Positions 27,155-37,514 of a stretch of 60,509 nucleotides of DNA are shown here, one piece after another. The translations under genes and the position numbers were made by a program. The stretch comes from an uncultured Clostridia bacterium. GTDB taxonomy: Bacteria > Bacillota_A > Clostridia > Oscillospirales > Oscillospiraceae. Position 1 is the stretch's first letter, and each line of letters opens with the position of its first letter. The notes beneath the pieces were generated by a model. The model did not search any database. It saw only the letters and a list, made by a program, of their open reading frames with translations, and was not told where the DNA came from. Where the stretch lies: positions 1 to 60,509 of the forward strand of contig CAMZIX010000002.1 in the NCBI GenBank assembly GCA_947307375.1, written 5' to 3'.

Positions 27155-29569
27155 ATGGGTAAGCACGAAGCGCCTTCGCCCATCAAAAAGAAATCGTCCG
27201 GTTCGCCCAAGCATGCGGCACCAGCGTCTGACAAGAGCGGATTTCGTCTGGATTTGCCGGACCTGAAGCTGCCGAAGCTTCCCAAGCTCCCCGAGCTTTC
27301 GCTGCCGAAATTTATGAAAAAAACTTCGGAGACGGAAGTCGAGCTGATTGAAAAAAGCGCTCTTGCTCCTGAAGATGAAGATATGAAGATCTTTCCCGGC
27401 CCGGTGAATCCGTCGGAAGAGCCGGCGCCCGAGGCGGTTCCCGAGTCTCCCGCCGCAGAGGAAGCCGAGTCTCCCGCCGCAGAGGAAGCCGATAAGCCCG
27501 CCGCAGAGGAAGCCGATAAGCCCGCCGCTGAAGCGGCGGAAGTCCCGGCGGAAGAGATCGAAGATGAGTTCGAGGAAGAGTTCGACGACGAAGAGGAAAA
27601 GGAAGAAACGCTCCCTGTCGAGAAGAAAGGCTTTCAGCTGCCCAAACCGGACTGGCAGTCCGTCCGCGGCTTCTTTGAGAAGCTTGCAGCCTACGGTGCA
27701 TCCGATGCAGCCGATGCTCCGAAGCATAAACGGAGCTATGCCTTCAACCGCTACCATGTTCTGATCACGGCGGGCGCTGCGCTCCTGTTTTTCCTCATTT
27801 GGCTGATGCCGACCAAAGGTACTCTGCGTTTTGTCCTGTATCTGATCCCCTTCCTTTTCCTCGGCGCTTATACGGTGCTGGATGCGGTCGGCGAAGTCCT
27901 GGATCGCGTGATCCCCGGACGCAGCTTAATGATCACGGTGGCCGGTCTCGGCATGCTTTGTCTGGGGAAGCCGCGTGCCGCTGTGTTCGTGATGCTGATG
28001 CATCGCATTTTCCTGCTGATCGAAGCCTATCTGTATGAAAAGAAAGCTGCTTCGATCGACAGGCTCAACGAGCTGATCCCTGATTCGGCTGTCGCCGAAA
28101 CGGAAGACGGACTTGAGAAAAGGGATCCGAGGGATATGATGCCCGGCGATATCCTTTTTGTTCCGGCGGGAGAGGCTGTTGCGCTCGACGGCGTCGTTTT
28201 GGAAGGGATCAGCTCCCTGGATACTTCCGCATTCTGCGGTGAAGGCGCGTGCCTCGATGTTGGCGTGAACAGCCGCGTTTTTGCCGGCTGCCGGAATTTG
28301 ACGAATCCTCTTCGCGTCCGTGTGACGAACGACTTTGCCGATTCTACGGCCTTCCGGTTTGTCTCGCGCGCAAAAGCTGCTTTGAACAGTGAGCCATCGC
28401 GCGCTTCACTTCTGGAGACGATTCTGTCCTGGGTCCCGCTTGGTCTGGCTGTTCTCGGCCTTGTGATCGGTGTGGTGGTATCGTTGATCACCGGGGCATG
28501 GCGCACCTGGCTTTACCGTGGCCTGCTGCTGATCGCCATCGGCGGCTGCGGCGATGCTCTGCTCTCCGCCCGCATGGCATACTTTACCGGTATCATGGAT
28601 ACGATCAAAGACGGAATCTCCTTCATTCATGCCGACTGTATTGACCGTTTTGCCGGATCCGACATGATGATTTTCTCCAAGACCGGTACGATCACGGAAG
28701 GGAAATACTCTGTTGTCGCCGTCTATCCGGTCGAATATGAGGAAAAAGATCTCCTGACAATCGCGGCGCTTGCGGAGTGTCAGTCCACGCATCCCATCGC
28801 CGTCGCGCTGCGCGAGGCCTGCGGCATCGAAATGCATCACCGCACCGACATCACGCTCCTGGAGGAAACGCCGGGCCGCGGCATCCACACGCTTTTCGGC
28901 GGCCGAAACATCTACGTCGGCAATTCCACGCTCCTGCTGGATCATAACATCGTGTTTGACGTGCCCTCGCACAAGGGGACGGTGATCCATGTTGCCGTTG
29001 ACAACAAATATGCCGGCTGCATCGTTCTGAACGATCGCGTCCGCGAAGCCGCCTTTGACGCGATCGAAGAGCTGCGTCTGCGCGGCATCCGTGCTACGGT
29101 CATGCTGACCGGCGACGTGCGCTCGATGGCGCGTCCGATCGCCTCCTCACTCAGCTTTGACATGGTCAAATGCGAGCTGTCCAACGAAGCCAAGCTGGAA
29201 GCTCTGAACTACCTGCGTGAAAGCAAGGGCAACAGCGCCGCGATCAGCTACGTAAGCTGCAAGGATGAGGACGTCGAGCTGCTGCAGGCAGCCGATATCG
29301 GCGTCGGATTCAACGCGCTGACCGAGTATAAGCTGATCGGCGCCGCTTCCGTGCTGCTGATGGGGAATAAGTTCTTCCAGATCCCGCAGGCGCTGTTCCG
29401 CGCCAAGCGGATCTCCATTGCCGCGCTGCTGTGCGCTTTTGTGATGCTTGGTCTGGAGCTCCTGGTGCTGGTACTCGGCCTCTTCGGCGGCATCAGCGCA
29501 TGGGCTGCAATGCTCGTGATTCTTCTGGGCCGCGTCGGTACGCTGATCTACAGCATCTACTTCAAGTAA
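27155..29569 (+). CDS. P-type ATPase-like membrane protein lacking the catalytic aspartate
   Basis: Its 804 residues start with an unusual N-terminal cytoplasmic region: basic, then a proline-leucine repeat (LPDLKLPKLPKLPELSLPK), then acidic octapeptide repeats. From about residue 200 it follows the P1B-type ATPase plan of membrane helices, actuator, P and N domains. The phosphorylation motif DKTGT reads FSKTGTITEG, so the acceptor Asp is Ser508. The metal-site CPC is GGCG near 463, TGES reads CGEG near 360, and GDGxND is replaced by SCKDED near 702. The ATP-binding His-Pro (STHP, near 545) and TGD near 652 remain. The frame is intact and long, so it looks like a retained pseudo-pump rather than a decaying gene. 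ATG 27155 has GGGAGG upstream. Confidence 0.85.
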   Translation: MGKHEAPSPIKKKSSGSPKHAAPASDKSGFRLDLPDLKLPKLPKLPELSLPKFMKKTSETEVELIEKSALAPEDEDMKIFPGPVNPSEEPAPEAVPESPAAEEAESPAAEEADKPAAEEADKPAAEAAEVPAEEIEDEFEEEFDDEEEKEETLPVEKKGFQLPKPDWQSVRGFFEKLAAYGASDAADAPKHKRSYAFNRYHVLITAGAALLFFLIWLMPTKGTLRFVLYLIPFLFLGAYTVLDAVGEVLDRVIPGRSLMITVAGLGMLCLGKPRAAVFVMLMHRIFLLIEAYLYEKKAASIDRLNELIPDSAVAETEDGLEKRDPRDMMPGDILFVPAGEAVALDGVVLEGISSLDTSAFCGEGACLDVGVNSRVFAGCRNLTNPLRVRVTNDFADSTAFRFVSRAKAALNSEPSRASLLETILSWVPLGLAVLGLVIGVVVSLITGAWRTWLYRGLLLIAIGGCGDALLSARMAYFTGIMDTIKDGISFIHADCIDRFAGSDMMIFSKTGTITEGKYSVVAVYPVEYEEKDLLTIAALAECQSTHPIAVALREACGIEMHHRTDITLLEETPGRGIHTLFGGRNIYVGNSTLLLDHNIVFDVPSHKGTVIHVAVDNKYAGCIVLNDRVREAAFDAIEELRLRGIRATVMLTGDVRSMARPIASSLSFDMVKCELSNEAKLEALNYLRESKGNSAAISYVSCKDEDVELLQAADIGVGFNALTEYKLIGAASVLLMGNKFFQIPQALFRAKRISIAALLCAFVMLGLELLVLVLGLFGGISAWAAMLVILLGRVGTLIYSIYFK
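27443..27538 (+). repeat. Four tandem 24-base coding repeats
   Basis: Four in-frame copies encode (E/D)(S/K)PAAEEA-like octapeptides in the N-terminal acidic region of the P-type-ATPase-like protein. Copies 1 and 2 are identical in DNA, copy 3 differs in its first two codons and copy 4 has drifted at its end, which suggests recent expansion. Confidence 0.9.
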
Positions 29570-30133
29570 ATGAATGTTTACGACTTTGATAAAACGATTT
29601 TTTATCCGGACAGCTCCTGCCGTTTTTTCCTCTTTTGCCTGAAGCGATATCCCGCGAAAGTCCTGCCGGTCATCCCCAAAAGCCTGGGGCTTGCTCTTCA
29701 GTATAAGCGCAGGCATATCAGCGCCAAGCCGTTGAAACAGCAGTTGTTCTCCTTTCTTGCCTGCCTGGATGACGTGGATGCTGCGGTGACAGAGTTCTGG
29801 AGACGCAACCGAAACAATCTGCAGGATTGGTACCTGCGGCAAAAACTAGATGACGACCTGATCATCTCTGCGTCGCCGGAGTTTTTGCTGGCTCCGATCG
29901 CCGAAGAACTCGGCGTTCGTCTGATCGCGACGAAAATGGACCGCTTTAGCGGTCGGATCGAGGGCGCCAACTGTCACGACATCGAAAAAGTCAATCGACT
30001 GCGGGCCGAGTACCCCAATGAAACGATCGATGCCTTTTATTCCGATTCTTTTTCCGATTTGCCTTTGGCCGCGCTTGCCGAACGCGCGTTTCTGGTAAAA
30101 AAGAGGGAACGATCTCCCTGGCCGAACCTTTGA
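29570..30133 (+). CDS. HAD-IB family phosphatase
   Basis: Its 187 residues have the HAD catalytic motif YDFDKTI at the N-terminus (nucleophile Asp and acid/base Asp), motif II ISASPEFLL, the motif III Lys in the HDIEKVNRL region and motif IV YSDSFSDLPL. This resembles SerB-type (IB) phosphatases; the substrate is unknown. ATG 29570 directly follows the TAA of the P-type-ATPase-like gene and no ribosome site is seen, so translation is probably coupled. A terminator follows. Confidence 0.88.
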   Translation: MNVYDFDKTIFYPDSSCRFFLFCLKRYPAKVLPVIPKSLGLALQYKRRHISAKPLKQQLFSFLACLDDVDAAVTEFWRRNRNNLQDWYLRQKLDDDLIISASPEFLLAPIAEELGVRLIATKMDRFSGRIEGANCHDIEKVNRLRAEYPNETIDAFYSDSFSDLPLAALAERAFLVKKRERSPWPNL

Positions 30134-30134
30134 T

Positions 30135-30166
30135 AAAACAGCCGCTGCTTGGTCAGCGGCTGTTTT
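30135..30166 (+). terminator. Intrinsic terminator after the HAD phosphatase gene
   Basis: AAAACAGCCGCTG pairs perfectly with CAGCGGCTGTTTT over a 6-base loop. Confidence 0.88.
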
Positions 30167-30190
30167 GCTGATAAGAATAAGAAAAATCTA

Positions 30191-30219
30191 TTGAAAGAAG
30201 CATGAATATAGGGTAAAAT
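30191..30219 (+). promoter_or_regulatory. Probable sigma-A promoter of ybaK-uvrA
   Basis: TTGAAA, 17 bases, TAAAAT, 31 bases before ATG 30250, just after a terminator. Confidence 0.7.
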
Positions 30220-30249
30220 AAATTGTTAAATTCTATTCGGAGTATATTC

Positions 30250-30726
30250 ATGCAGAAAACAAACGTCATGCGGATATTGGAACAGCGCGGCGTCAGTTAC
30301 GCGGCCCACAGCTATCCTCACAAGGATGGCGCGGTTGACGGGGCAAGAGTTGCCGCGCTGATCGATCGTGATCCGGAGCGGGTATACAAGACTCTCGTTG
30401 CCCGGGGATCCAGCCGCCTTTGCTATGTTTTCGTGATCCCGGTTCTGAATGAACTGGATTTGAAAAAAGCGGCGGCTGCTGCGGGAGAGAAGTCCGTGTC
30501 CATGCTCCATCTCAACGAGCTTACGCCGACCACCGGCTATGTGCGCGGCGGCTGTTCACCGATCGGCATGAAAAAGCAGTTTTCGACCTTTTTGGATGTT
30601 CGTGCACGGGATCTGGACAGCATGATCGTCAGCGCAGGGAAGATCGGCTTTCAGATCGAGCTTGCGCCCGATGATCTGAAAGCACTTGTACAGGCAGAAT
30701 ATGCGGATCTATGCCTTGAGGAATAA
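30250..30726 (+). CDS. ybaK: Cys-tRNA(Pro)/Cys-tRNA(Cys) deacylase YbaK
   Basis: Trans-editing enzyme that hydrolyses Cys mischarged on tRNA-Pro. Its 158 residues have the YbaK/ProX fold with the conserved catalytic Lys region (VYKTLVARG), NELDLKKAA and [13 protein letters not shown]. An upstream in-frame start at 30223 is possible, but ATG 30250 has CGGAG about 10 bases upstream and sits after the promoter. uvrA begins 3 bases after the stop codon. Confidence 0.92.
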   Translation: MQKTNVMRILEQRGVSYAAHSYPHKDGAVDGARVAALIDRDPERVYKTLVARGSSRLCYVFVIPVLNELDLKKAAAAAGEKSVSMLHLNELTPTTGYVRGGCSPIGMKKQFSTFLDVRARDLDSMIVSAGKIGFQIELAPDDLKALVQAEYADLCLEE

Positions 30727-30729
30727 AGT

Positions 30730-33555
30730 ATGCAGGAAAGTATTTTTGTCAAAGGCGCCAGAGAAAACAATCTGAAAAATATCGATATAGAGATCCCGCG
30801 CGACAAGCTGGTTGTTATCACCGGGCTGTCCGGCAGCGGCAAGTCCAGTCTTGCCTTTGACACGATCTATGCCGAAGGACAACGCCGTTATGTAGAGAGC
30901 CTGAGCTCTTATGCGCGGATGTTCCTCGGCCAGATGGACAAGCCGGATGTCGACTATATCGACGGATTGTCTCCGGCCATTTCCATCGATCAGAAAACAA
31001 CTTCGCGCAACCCGCGCTCCACCGTGGGCACGGTCACGGAGATCTATGACTATATGCGTCTGCTTTGGGCCAGGATCGGCATCCCGCATTGTCCGAAATG
31101 CGGCAGGGAGATCCGTCAGCAAAGCATCGATCAGATCGTGGATCAGATCATGAGCCTCCCGCAGGGGACCAGGATCCAGATCCTCGCCCCTGTCATTCGA
31201 GGACGCAAGGGCGAGCACGCGAAAGTGCTGGAAGACGCGAAAAAATCCGGTTATGTCCGTGCGCGCGTCGACGGTATCGTTTACGATCTCTCCGAGGAGA
31301 TCAAACTGGAGAAAAACAAGAAACATACCGTTGAGATCCTGGTGGATCGCTTGGTCATCAAGCCTGAAATCACACGTCGTCTGACTGATTCCGCGGAAAC
31401 GGCGCTTGCTCTGGCCGACGGTATTCTGACCGTTGATCTCCCGGCGGAGGAGCGTTCGCTCAGCTTTTCTCAGAACTATGCCTGCGAAGACTGCGGCATT
31501 TCCATCGAAGAGCTGGTCCCGCGTCTTTTTTCCTTCAACAATCCCTACGGTGCCTGCCCGACCTGCACCGGCCTCGGTACGCAGATGCTGGTCGATCCCG
31601 CGCTGATCATCCCGAACCCCAATCTCAGCATCCTGGACGGCGGCATCGCCGCCTCCGGATGGGGAAATATCAAGGGCGACTCCATTTCGCGTATGTATTT
31701 TGACGCGATGGCCAAGCGCTATCATTTCAAACTCAACGAGCCGATCAAAAATCTTTCGGAGGAAGCTGTTTCCGCCATCCTGTACGGCACGAAAGGCGAG
31801 CCGCTGCAGCTCCGCTATGAAAAAAACGAGGGTTACGGTGTTATCCGACGTGAATTTGAGGGTATCGTCAACAACCTGCAGCGCCGCTACCGCGAAACGC
31901 AGAGCCCCGGCATGCGCGCCGATATTGAGGACTGCATGTCCGAGACGCCCTGCCCGGACTGCCAGGGCAAAAGGCTGAAAAAATCCGCACTGGCCGTTAC
32001 GGTCGGCGGGCTGAGCATTGCCGATTTTGCCGATCTGCCGGTCAATCAGGCGCTTGACTTCATCGACGGGCTTGTTCTATCCGACAAGGAGAAACTGATC
32101 GCAGAACGCATTCTGAAGGAAATCAAGGCACGCCTGGGCTTCCTGACCAGCGTCGGTCTCGGCTATCTGACGCTCTCGCGCGCCGCGTCTACGCTCTCCG
32201 GCGGCGAAAGCCAGCGGATCCGTCTTGCCACGCAGATCGGCTCCAGTCTGATGGGCGTCCTCTATATTCTGGACGAGCCGAGCATCGGACTGCACCAGCG
32301 CGACAACGGCAAGCTCCTGGATACGCTGAAAAGCCTCCGTGATCTCGGCAACACGCTGATCGTCGTGGAGCACGACGAGGAGACGATGCGTGCCGCCGAC
32401 CATGTGATCGACATCGGACCCGGCGCGGGGATCCACGGGGGCCGCGTCGTCTGTGCCGGAACCATTGAAGATATCTGCGCCTGCAAGGAATCCATTACCG
32501 GTCAGTATCTGAGCGGGAAGAAGTTTATCCCGATCCCCGAAAAACGACGGAAGGGGAGCGGCAAACAGCTCGTCATTCGCGGCGCAGCGGAGAATAACCT
32601 TAAAAATATCGACGTCTGCCTTCCGATGGGAACGCTGATCTGTGTGACCGGCGTTTCCGGCAGCGGAAAATCCTCTCTGATCAACGAGGTGCTGTACAAG
32701 ACGCTGGCTGCGGAGAAAAACCGGGCCAAGCTCAGACCCGGCAAGTGCGCCGGGATCAAAGGGCTTGACTACGTCGATAAGGTGATCCAGCTGGATCAGA
32801 GCCCGATCGGCCGTACGCCGCGTTCCAACCCCGCTACCTATACCGGCGTTTTCAACGATATCCGCGATCTCTTTGCCACGACGCAGGATGCCAAGCTCCG
32901 CGGATACGGTCAGGGGCGGTTTTCCTTTAACGTCAAGGGCGGCCGCTGCGAGGCCTGCTCCGGCGACGGACTGGTGAAGATCGAGATGCATTTTCTGCCG
33001 GATGTTTACGTGCCCTGTGACGTATGCAAGGGAAAGCGTTATAACCGGGAAACTTTGGAAGTCAAGTACAAGGGGAAGAATATCGCGGACGTTTTGGACA
33101 TGACGATCGACGAGGCTTTTGTTTTCTTCGAGAATCAGCCCAAGATCCGTCAGAAGCTCGAAACCTTGGTCGACGTCGGTCTCGGCTATGTGAAACTGGG
33201 TCAGTCCAGTACGACGCTGTCCGGCGGCGAGGCGCAGCGCGTCAAGCTTGCCACGGAGCTTTCCCGGCGCAGCACCGGAGCCACCGTTTATGTCCTGGAT
33301 GAGCCGACGACCGGGCTTCACGTTGCGGATGTGCACAAGCTGATCCATATCCTCAACCGATTGGTCGATGAAGGCAATACCGTCATTGTGATCGAGCACA
33401 ACCTCGACGTCATCAAGGTCGCCGATTATATCGTCGACCTCGGCCCGGAGGGCGGCGACCAGGGCGGCGAGCTGATCTTTGCCGGAACGCCGGAGGACTG
33501 CGCCCGCTGCGAACAGAGCTTTACCGGTCAGTATTTAAAAAGAATCTTGGATTAA
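30730..33555 (+). CDS. uvrA: Excinuclease ABC subunit UvrA
   Basis: Damage-recognition ATPase of nucleotide excision repair. Its 941 residues are full length, with two ABC modules: Walker [10 protein letters not shown] near residue 30 and GVSGSGKSS near 640, with signatures [12 protein letters not shown] and [12 protein letters not shown]. Zinc-binding cysteine pairs are visible at CEDCG/CPTC and [16 protein letters not shown]. No uvrB or uvrC is in the window. recD2 follows 11 bases later. Confidence 0.97.
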   Translation: MQESIFVKGARENNLKNIDIEIPRDKLVVITGLSGSGKSSLAFDTIYAEGQRRYVESLSSYARMFLGQMDKPDVDYIDGLSPAISIDQKTTSRNPRSTVGTVTEIYDYMRLLWARIGIPHCPKCGREIRQQSIDQIVDQIMSLPQGTRIQILAPVIRGRKGEHAKVLEDAKKSGYVRARVDGIVYDLSEEIKLEKNKKHTVEILVDRLVIKPEITRRLTDSAETALALADGILTVDLPAEERSLSFSQNYACEDCGISIEELVPRLFSFNNPYGACPTCTGLGTQMLVDPALIIPNPNLSILDGGIAASGWGNIKGDSISRMYFDAMAKRYHFKLNEPIKNLSEEAVSAILYGTKGEPLQLRYEKNEGYGVIRREFEGIVNNLQRRYRETQSPGMRADIEDCMSETPCPDCQGKRLKKSALAVTVGGLSIADFADLPVNQALDFIDGLVLSDKEKLIAERILKEIKARLGFLTSVGLGYLTLSRAASTLSGGESQRIRLATQIGSSLMGVLYILDEPSIGLHQRDNGKLLDTLKSLRDLGNTLIVVEHDEETMRAADHVIDIGPGAGIHGGRVVCAGTIEDICACKESITGQYLSGKKFIPIPEKRRKGSGKQLVIRGAAENNLKNIDVCLPMGTLICVTGVSGSGKSSLINEVLYKTLAAEKNRAKLRPGKCAGIKGLDYVDKVIQLDQSPIGRTPRSNPATYTGVFNDIRDLFATTQDAKLRGYGQGRFSFNVKGGRCEACSGDGLVKIEMHFLPDVYVPCDVCKGKRYNRETLEVKYKGKNIADVLDMTIDEAFVFFENQPKIRQKLETLVDVGLGYVKLGQSSTTLSGGEAQRVKLATELSRRSTGATVYVLDEPTTGLHVADVHKLIHILNRLVDEGNTVIVIEHNLDVIKVADYIVDLGPEGGDQGGELIFAGTPEDCARCEQSFTGQYLKRILD

Positions 33556-33566
33556 CAGGAGCCGCC

Positions 33567-35792
33567 ATGGATCAGAACGAGGAGCTGCTTGAGCTGTCGG
33601 GCTCGGTCAGCTCGGTCATCTATAAAAATGAAGAAAACGGCTATACCGTACTGCGCCTGCTGGACGGGAGCGGAGAAACCGTGACCGTCGTCGGCTGCTT
33701 TCCATTTGCCTCCGTCGGGGAATCCATGATCATCAGCGGACGATGGACGACGCACAACGTGCACGGCAGACAGTTCAAGTCTGAGTTTGCGCAGCGTCTG
33801 CTGCCCAACACGGAACAGGATATTTACGCCTATCTCGCCGGCGGAGCGATCAGGGGGATCGGCCCGGCGACGGCTTCGCTGATCGTGAATGAATTCGGTG
33901 AGTTTTCGCTGAATGTGATAGAAAACGAGCCGGATAAACTTACTCGGATCCGCGGGATCAGTCAGAGCCGTGCCAGACAGATTGCCAAGGACTTCCGCAG
34001 ACAGGCCGGGATGAGACGACTGATGGAGTTCGTATGCTCCTTCGGCCTGCGCCCGATCCTCGCCATGCGTGTTTATCGTTTTTACGGGGACAAGGGGCTG
34101 GATTTGCTGCGGGAGAACCCCTATCTGCTGGCCAGCGAACATATCGGCGGCACTTTTGCGGAAGCGGATATCATGGCGCAGGAGATCGGTATTGACGCCT
34201 ACAGCCCCAAGCGGGTCTGCGCGGCGGTCCTGTTCGAACTGACGCATAATGCCGGCAACGGACATTGCTTCATTCCGCGGGAAAAGCTCGCCGCCATCAC
34301 GGCGCAGCTGATCGGCGTAGAGTCCGAGAGTGCGGACGAGTGCATCGGAACGCTTGCCGAAAACGGACAGCTGATCTGTGAGGATATTGCGGGCTGTCAC
34401 GCCTGCTATCTGCCTGTTCTTTATGAGGCAGAGACGGGAACCGCCGAGCGGCTTGCCGCAATGGCAAAGCGGAGGTATCCCGACCGGATGGATCTGGAGC
34501 CGCTGATCCGTTCGCTGGAGAAGGACCAGCATATTCAGTATGCGCCTCTGCAGCGTCAGATCCTCGAGCTTGCCCTGCGCCATCAGCTCGTTGTGCTGAC
34601 GGGCGGCCCCGGCACCGGAAAAACGACCTCTGTGCGCGCGATTCTGGCAATGTATGACCGACTCGGTGTGAAAACGCTTCTGACCGCGCCGACCGGTCGC
34701 GCCGCCAAGCGCATGACGGAGCTGACCGGGCGCGAGGCCTCCACGGTGCACCGTCTGCTGGAGGCCAAATTCGCTGATGACGACGAGACGCTGCTTTTCT
34801 CCAAAAATGCTGACGATCCGCTCGACTGCGACGCGGTGATCCTGGATGAGTGCAGTATGGTGGATATCCAGCTGATGCATGCCCTGCTGGATGCCATGCC
34901 GCCCGAGGCGCGACTTGTCATGGTCGGCGACGCCGATCAGCTTCCGTCTGTCGGCCCTGGCAACGTCTTTTCCGCGATCATTCGCAGCCAGGTCGCGGCG
35001 ACTGTGCGTCTGACGGAAATCTTCCGCCAGAAAGAGGACAGCCGCATCATTCGAAACGCGCATATGATCAACCGCGGCGAGCATCCGAACCTTTCGGAGA
35101 ATGCAGGTGATTTCTTCCGCCTGAAACGGCTGCAGGCCGGCAGCAGCGTCGATACGATCCTTGAACTCGTTTCCTCACGTCTCCCGGAGAAAATGCTGAT
35201 CCCGGCCGAAGAGATCCAGGTCTTGTCTCCGACCAGGAAAGGGGAACTCGGTACAGTCAATCTCAATCGACGACTGCAGGAGGCCTTGAATCCGCATGAC
35301 GGAAAGAAGCGCGAGAAGGCTTTTGGCGAAGTAGTCTTTCGTGAAAACGACCGCGTCATGCAGATCCGGAACAATTATGACATCCAGTGGCAGAGCGTCG
35401 ATCACAAGACAGCAGGCACGGGGATCTTCAACGGTGACATCGGCCGTATCCTGCAAATCGATCCGGACTCTGAACAGCTTGTCGTCGATTTTGACGGCAG
35501 GGTCGCATGCTATGACTTTGATTCTCTGATCGAGTTGGAGCACGCCTGGGCCATGACGGTCCATAAATCCCAGGGAAGCGAGTACCGCGCCGTGATCCTC
35601 GCGTTGTCCGCGGGGTCACAAATGCTCTTGACGCGAGACGTGCTTTATACGGCGGTCACACGCGCCCGCGAGCTGCTGATCCTGGTCGGTGATGATCAGA
35701 CAGCCTATCAGATGATCGACAACTATCGGCAGACCAAGCGCTATTCAGCGCTTCGCGTTCGTCTGCGCAGACTGAGCGGGCTGGACGGATGA
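33567..35792 (+). CDS. recD2: ATP-dependent RecD2-type DNA helicase
   Basis: Superfamily 1B 5'-3' helicase not tied to RecBC. Its 741 residues comprise the RecD2-specific N-terminal domain with helix-hairpin-helix elements (IRGIGPATASLI, LTRIRGISQSRARQI), Walker A GGPGTGKTTS near residue 350, DECSMVD, GDADQLPSVGPGN, and C-terminal motifs AMTVHKSQGSEY and YTAVTRAREL. An AGGAGCC ribosome site precedes the ATG. The stop codon overlaps the comFC start by 4 bases. Confidence 0.95.
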   Translation: MDQNEELLELSGSVSSVIYKNEENGYTVLRLLDGSGETVTVVGCFPFASVGESMIISGRWTTHNVHGRQFKSEFAQRLLPNTEQDIYAYLAGGAIRGIGPATASLIVNEFGEFSLNVIENEPDKLTRIRGISQSRARQIAKDFRRQAGMRRLMEFVCSFGLRPILAMRVYRFYGDKGLDLLRENPYLLASEHIGGTFAEADIMAQEIGIDAYSPKRVCAAVLFELTHNAGNGHCFIPREKLAAITAQLIGVESESADECIGTLAENGQLICEDIAGCHACYLPVLYEAETGTAERLAAMAKRRYPDRMDLEPLIRSLEKDQHIQYAPLQRQILELALRHQLVVLTGGPGTGKTTSVRAILAMYDRLGVKTLLTAPTGRAAKRMTELTGREASTVHRLLEAKFADDDETLLFSKNADDPLDCDAVILDECSMVDIQLMHALLDAMPPEARLVMVGDADQLPSVGPGNVFSAIIRSQVAATVRLTEIFRQKEDSRIIRNAHMINRGEHPNLSENAGDFFRLKRLQAGSSVDTILELVSSRLPEKMLIPAEEIQVLSPTRKGELGTVNLNRRLQEALNPHDGKKREKAFGEVVFRENDRVMQIRNNYDIQWQSVDHKTAGTGIFNGDIGRILQIDPDSEQLVVDFDGRVACYDFDSLIELEHAWAMTVHKSQGSEYRAVILALSAGSQMLLTRDVLYTAVTRARELLILVGDDQTAYQMIDNYRQTKRYSALRVRLRRLSGLDG

Positions 35793-36439
35793 AGCTGATC
35801 AACGATTTGCTGGATCTGATCTATCCGCCGCGCTGTGCTTTTTGCCATCAGCTGCTTCGGCATCGAGGCGTCAAGGTATGCGAGGACTGTCTGGCTCATT
35901 TGCCTTATACCGGCGACCTGGCCGAGCAAAAAGGGATAGCGCACCTGGAAAGCTGCATATCGCCGTTGTTCTACGAAAGGCTGGTCAGGGATTCTCTGCA
36001 TCGCTTCAAATTCGGGCAGCGGACAGGCTATGCGGGTATTTATGCGGGATTTATGGTAAAATGTATTGACGAAAAGCAAAAATCCTGCGATATTATAAGT
36101 TGGGCTCCGGTGAGCAGGCAAAGAAAACGCCGCCGCGGCTACGATCAGTCCGAGCTGTTGGCCCGAGAGCTTTCAAATCTTCTGGAACTCCCTTGTCAGC
36201 GCCTGCTGATCAAGCAGCGCGATACCATGCCGCAGTCCCGTACAAAAAGCGCCGCACAGAGACGAGAGAACGTCAGGGGCGCCTACCGCTGCTGCGAGCC
36301 GGATTCTGCCAGCGGAAAGCGGATCCTGCTGATCGATGACATCGTAACCTCCGGATCGACTTTGAGCGAATGCGCCAAAGTACTGAAGGAAGCGGGAGCG
36401 TCCGGGATTTATGCGGTAACCGTCGCGCGCAAACGATAG
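35789..36439 (+). CDS. comFC: ComF family protein (ComFC-like phosphoribosyltransferase)
   Basis: Its 216 residues start with an N-terminal zinc-binding cysteine cluster (CAFCHQ then VCEDC), and end in a PRTase domain with LLIDDIVTSGSTLSECA. In naturally competent bacteria ComFC works with the ComFA helicase in DNA uptake. No comFA is adjacent; instead it is coupled to recD2 (ATGA overlap), which suggests a DNA-processing link. Confidence 0.92.
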   Translation: MKLINDLLDLIYPPRCAFCHQLLRHRGVKVCEDCLAHLPYTGDLAEQKGIAHLESCISPLFYERLVRDSLHRFKFGQRTGYAGIYAGFMVKCIDEKQKSCDIISWAPVSRQRKRRRGYDQSELLARELSNLLELPCQRLLIKQRDTMPQSRTKSAAQRRENVRGAYRCCEPDSASGKRILLIDDIVTSGSTLSECAKVLKEAGASGIYAVTVARKR

Positions 36440-36464
36440 AAAAAGAAACAATGAGGTGCACGCC

Positions 36465-37493
36465 ATGAATTTGTTTGAGAAAGATATAGCCATCGATATG
36501 GGAACTACGTCCACCCTCGTCTTTGAACAGGGAAAGGGCGTTGTAATGCGCGAACCAACGGTCGTCGCGATCGATAAATACAACGGCAAGATCCTGAAGG
36601 TCGGTCAGGAGGCGCAAAAGGTCCTCGGACGTACGCCCGCGGATATCGTGGCGATCCATCCGGTCGAGGGCGGCGTTATTTCCGACTATGACATGACGGC
36701 GCAGATGCTGCGCGAACTGATCGGCCGTATCACCTCCTTCAGCTTCTTCAAGCCATGCGTGCTGGCCTGCGTGCCGAGCAGCATTTCCGGCGTGGAAGAG
36801 CGTGCGATGATCGATGCTGCGATCGAGGCCGGTGCGAGAAAGGTCTATCTGCTCGAAACCGCCGTGGCGACCGCCATGGGCGCCGGCATCGATATCTCCA
36901 AGGCCGACGGCCATATGATCATCGATATCGGCGGCGGTACGACCGAAGCCGCGGTCATATCCGCCGGCGGCGTGGTCGAGTGCGAATCCATCAAAGTGGC
37001 CGGTACCAGCTTCGATGAGGCCATTGTCCGTTATGTTCGCCGGAAGCACAATCTGCTGATCGGTCTCGGCGCCGCCGAGGAGGTCAAGCGCAGCATCGGC
37101 TGTGTGATCCAGCGCCCGGACGTCGGCGTGGAGGAGATCAAAGGCCGCAGCCTGACCAATGGTCTGCCCAAGACCATGACGATCACTTCCAATGAGCTGA
37201 TCGAAGCTTTTGTCGAGCCGATGAACCAGATCCTGGACGCCATCCACGTTGTTCTGGAGCGCACTCTGCCGCAGCTTGTCGGCGATCTGGACACCAACGG
37301 CATCGTGATGTCCGGCGGCGGAAGCCTGATCTACGGCATCGACCGTCTGATCGAGCGCAGCACCGGCATCCGGACGATTGTTGTGGACGATCCGGTCTCC
37401 TGTGCCGCCTACGGCGCTGGGAAGATGCTCAAGCGACTGGATCTGCTGCAGGACGGCATGATGAATTACGCGAGGAAAAGACAACTGAAATAA
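36465..37493 (+). CDS. MreB/Mbl family rod shape-determining actin homologue
   Basis: Cytoskeletal ATPase that guides lateral wall synthesis. Its 342 residues have phosphate loop 1 (AIDMGTTSTLVF), the connecting VAIHPVEGGVISD, phosphate 2 IDIGGGTTEAAVIS and the adenosine motif GIVMSGGGSLIYG. ATG 36465 has a GAGGTG site 10 bases upstream and is preferred over ATG 36456. mreC and mreD do not follow; ispD does. Mbl or MreBH cannot be separated from MreB by eye. Confidence 0.92.
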   Translation: MNLFEKDIAIDMGTTSTLVFEQGKGVVMREPTVVAIDKYNGKILKVGQEAQKVLGRTPADIVAIHPVEGGVISDYDMTAQMLRELIGRITSFSFFKPCVLACVPSSISGVEERAMIDAAIEAGARKVYLLETAVATAMGAGIDISKADGHMIIDIGGGTTEAAVISAGGVVECESIKVAGTSFDEAIVRYVRRKHNLLIGLGAAEEVKRSIGCVIQRPDVGVEEIKGRSLTNGLPKTMTITSNELIEAFVEPMNQILDAIHVVLERTLPQLVGDLDTNGIVMSGGGSLIYGIDRLIERSTGIRTIVVDDPVSCAAYGAGKMLKRLDLLQDGMMNYARKRQLK

Positions 37494-37514
37494 ACGCTTA
37501 GGAGCGTGACAGCT

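Noticed and set aside
26959..27162. 67-codon + strand frame in the AT-rich gap before the P-type-ATPase-like gene
   Set aside because: No ribosome site, and it runs across the promoter at 27070-27099 and into the next start codon; the hydrophobic stretch reflects AT-rich sequence.
27443..27538. Short tandem repeats as a possible CRISPR array
   Set aside because: The 24-base units are in frame, directly adjacent without spacers, and encode a protein linker.
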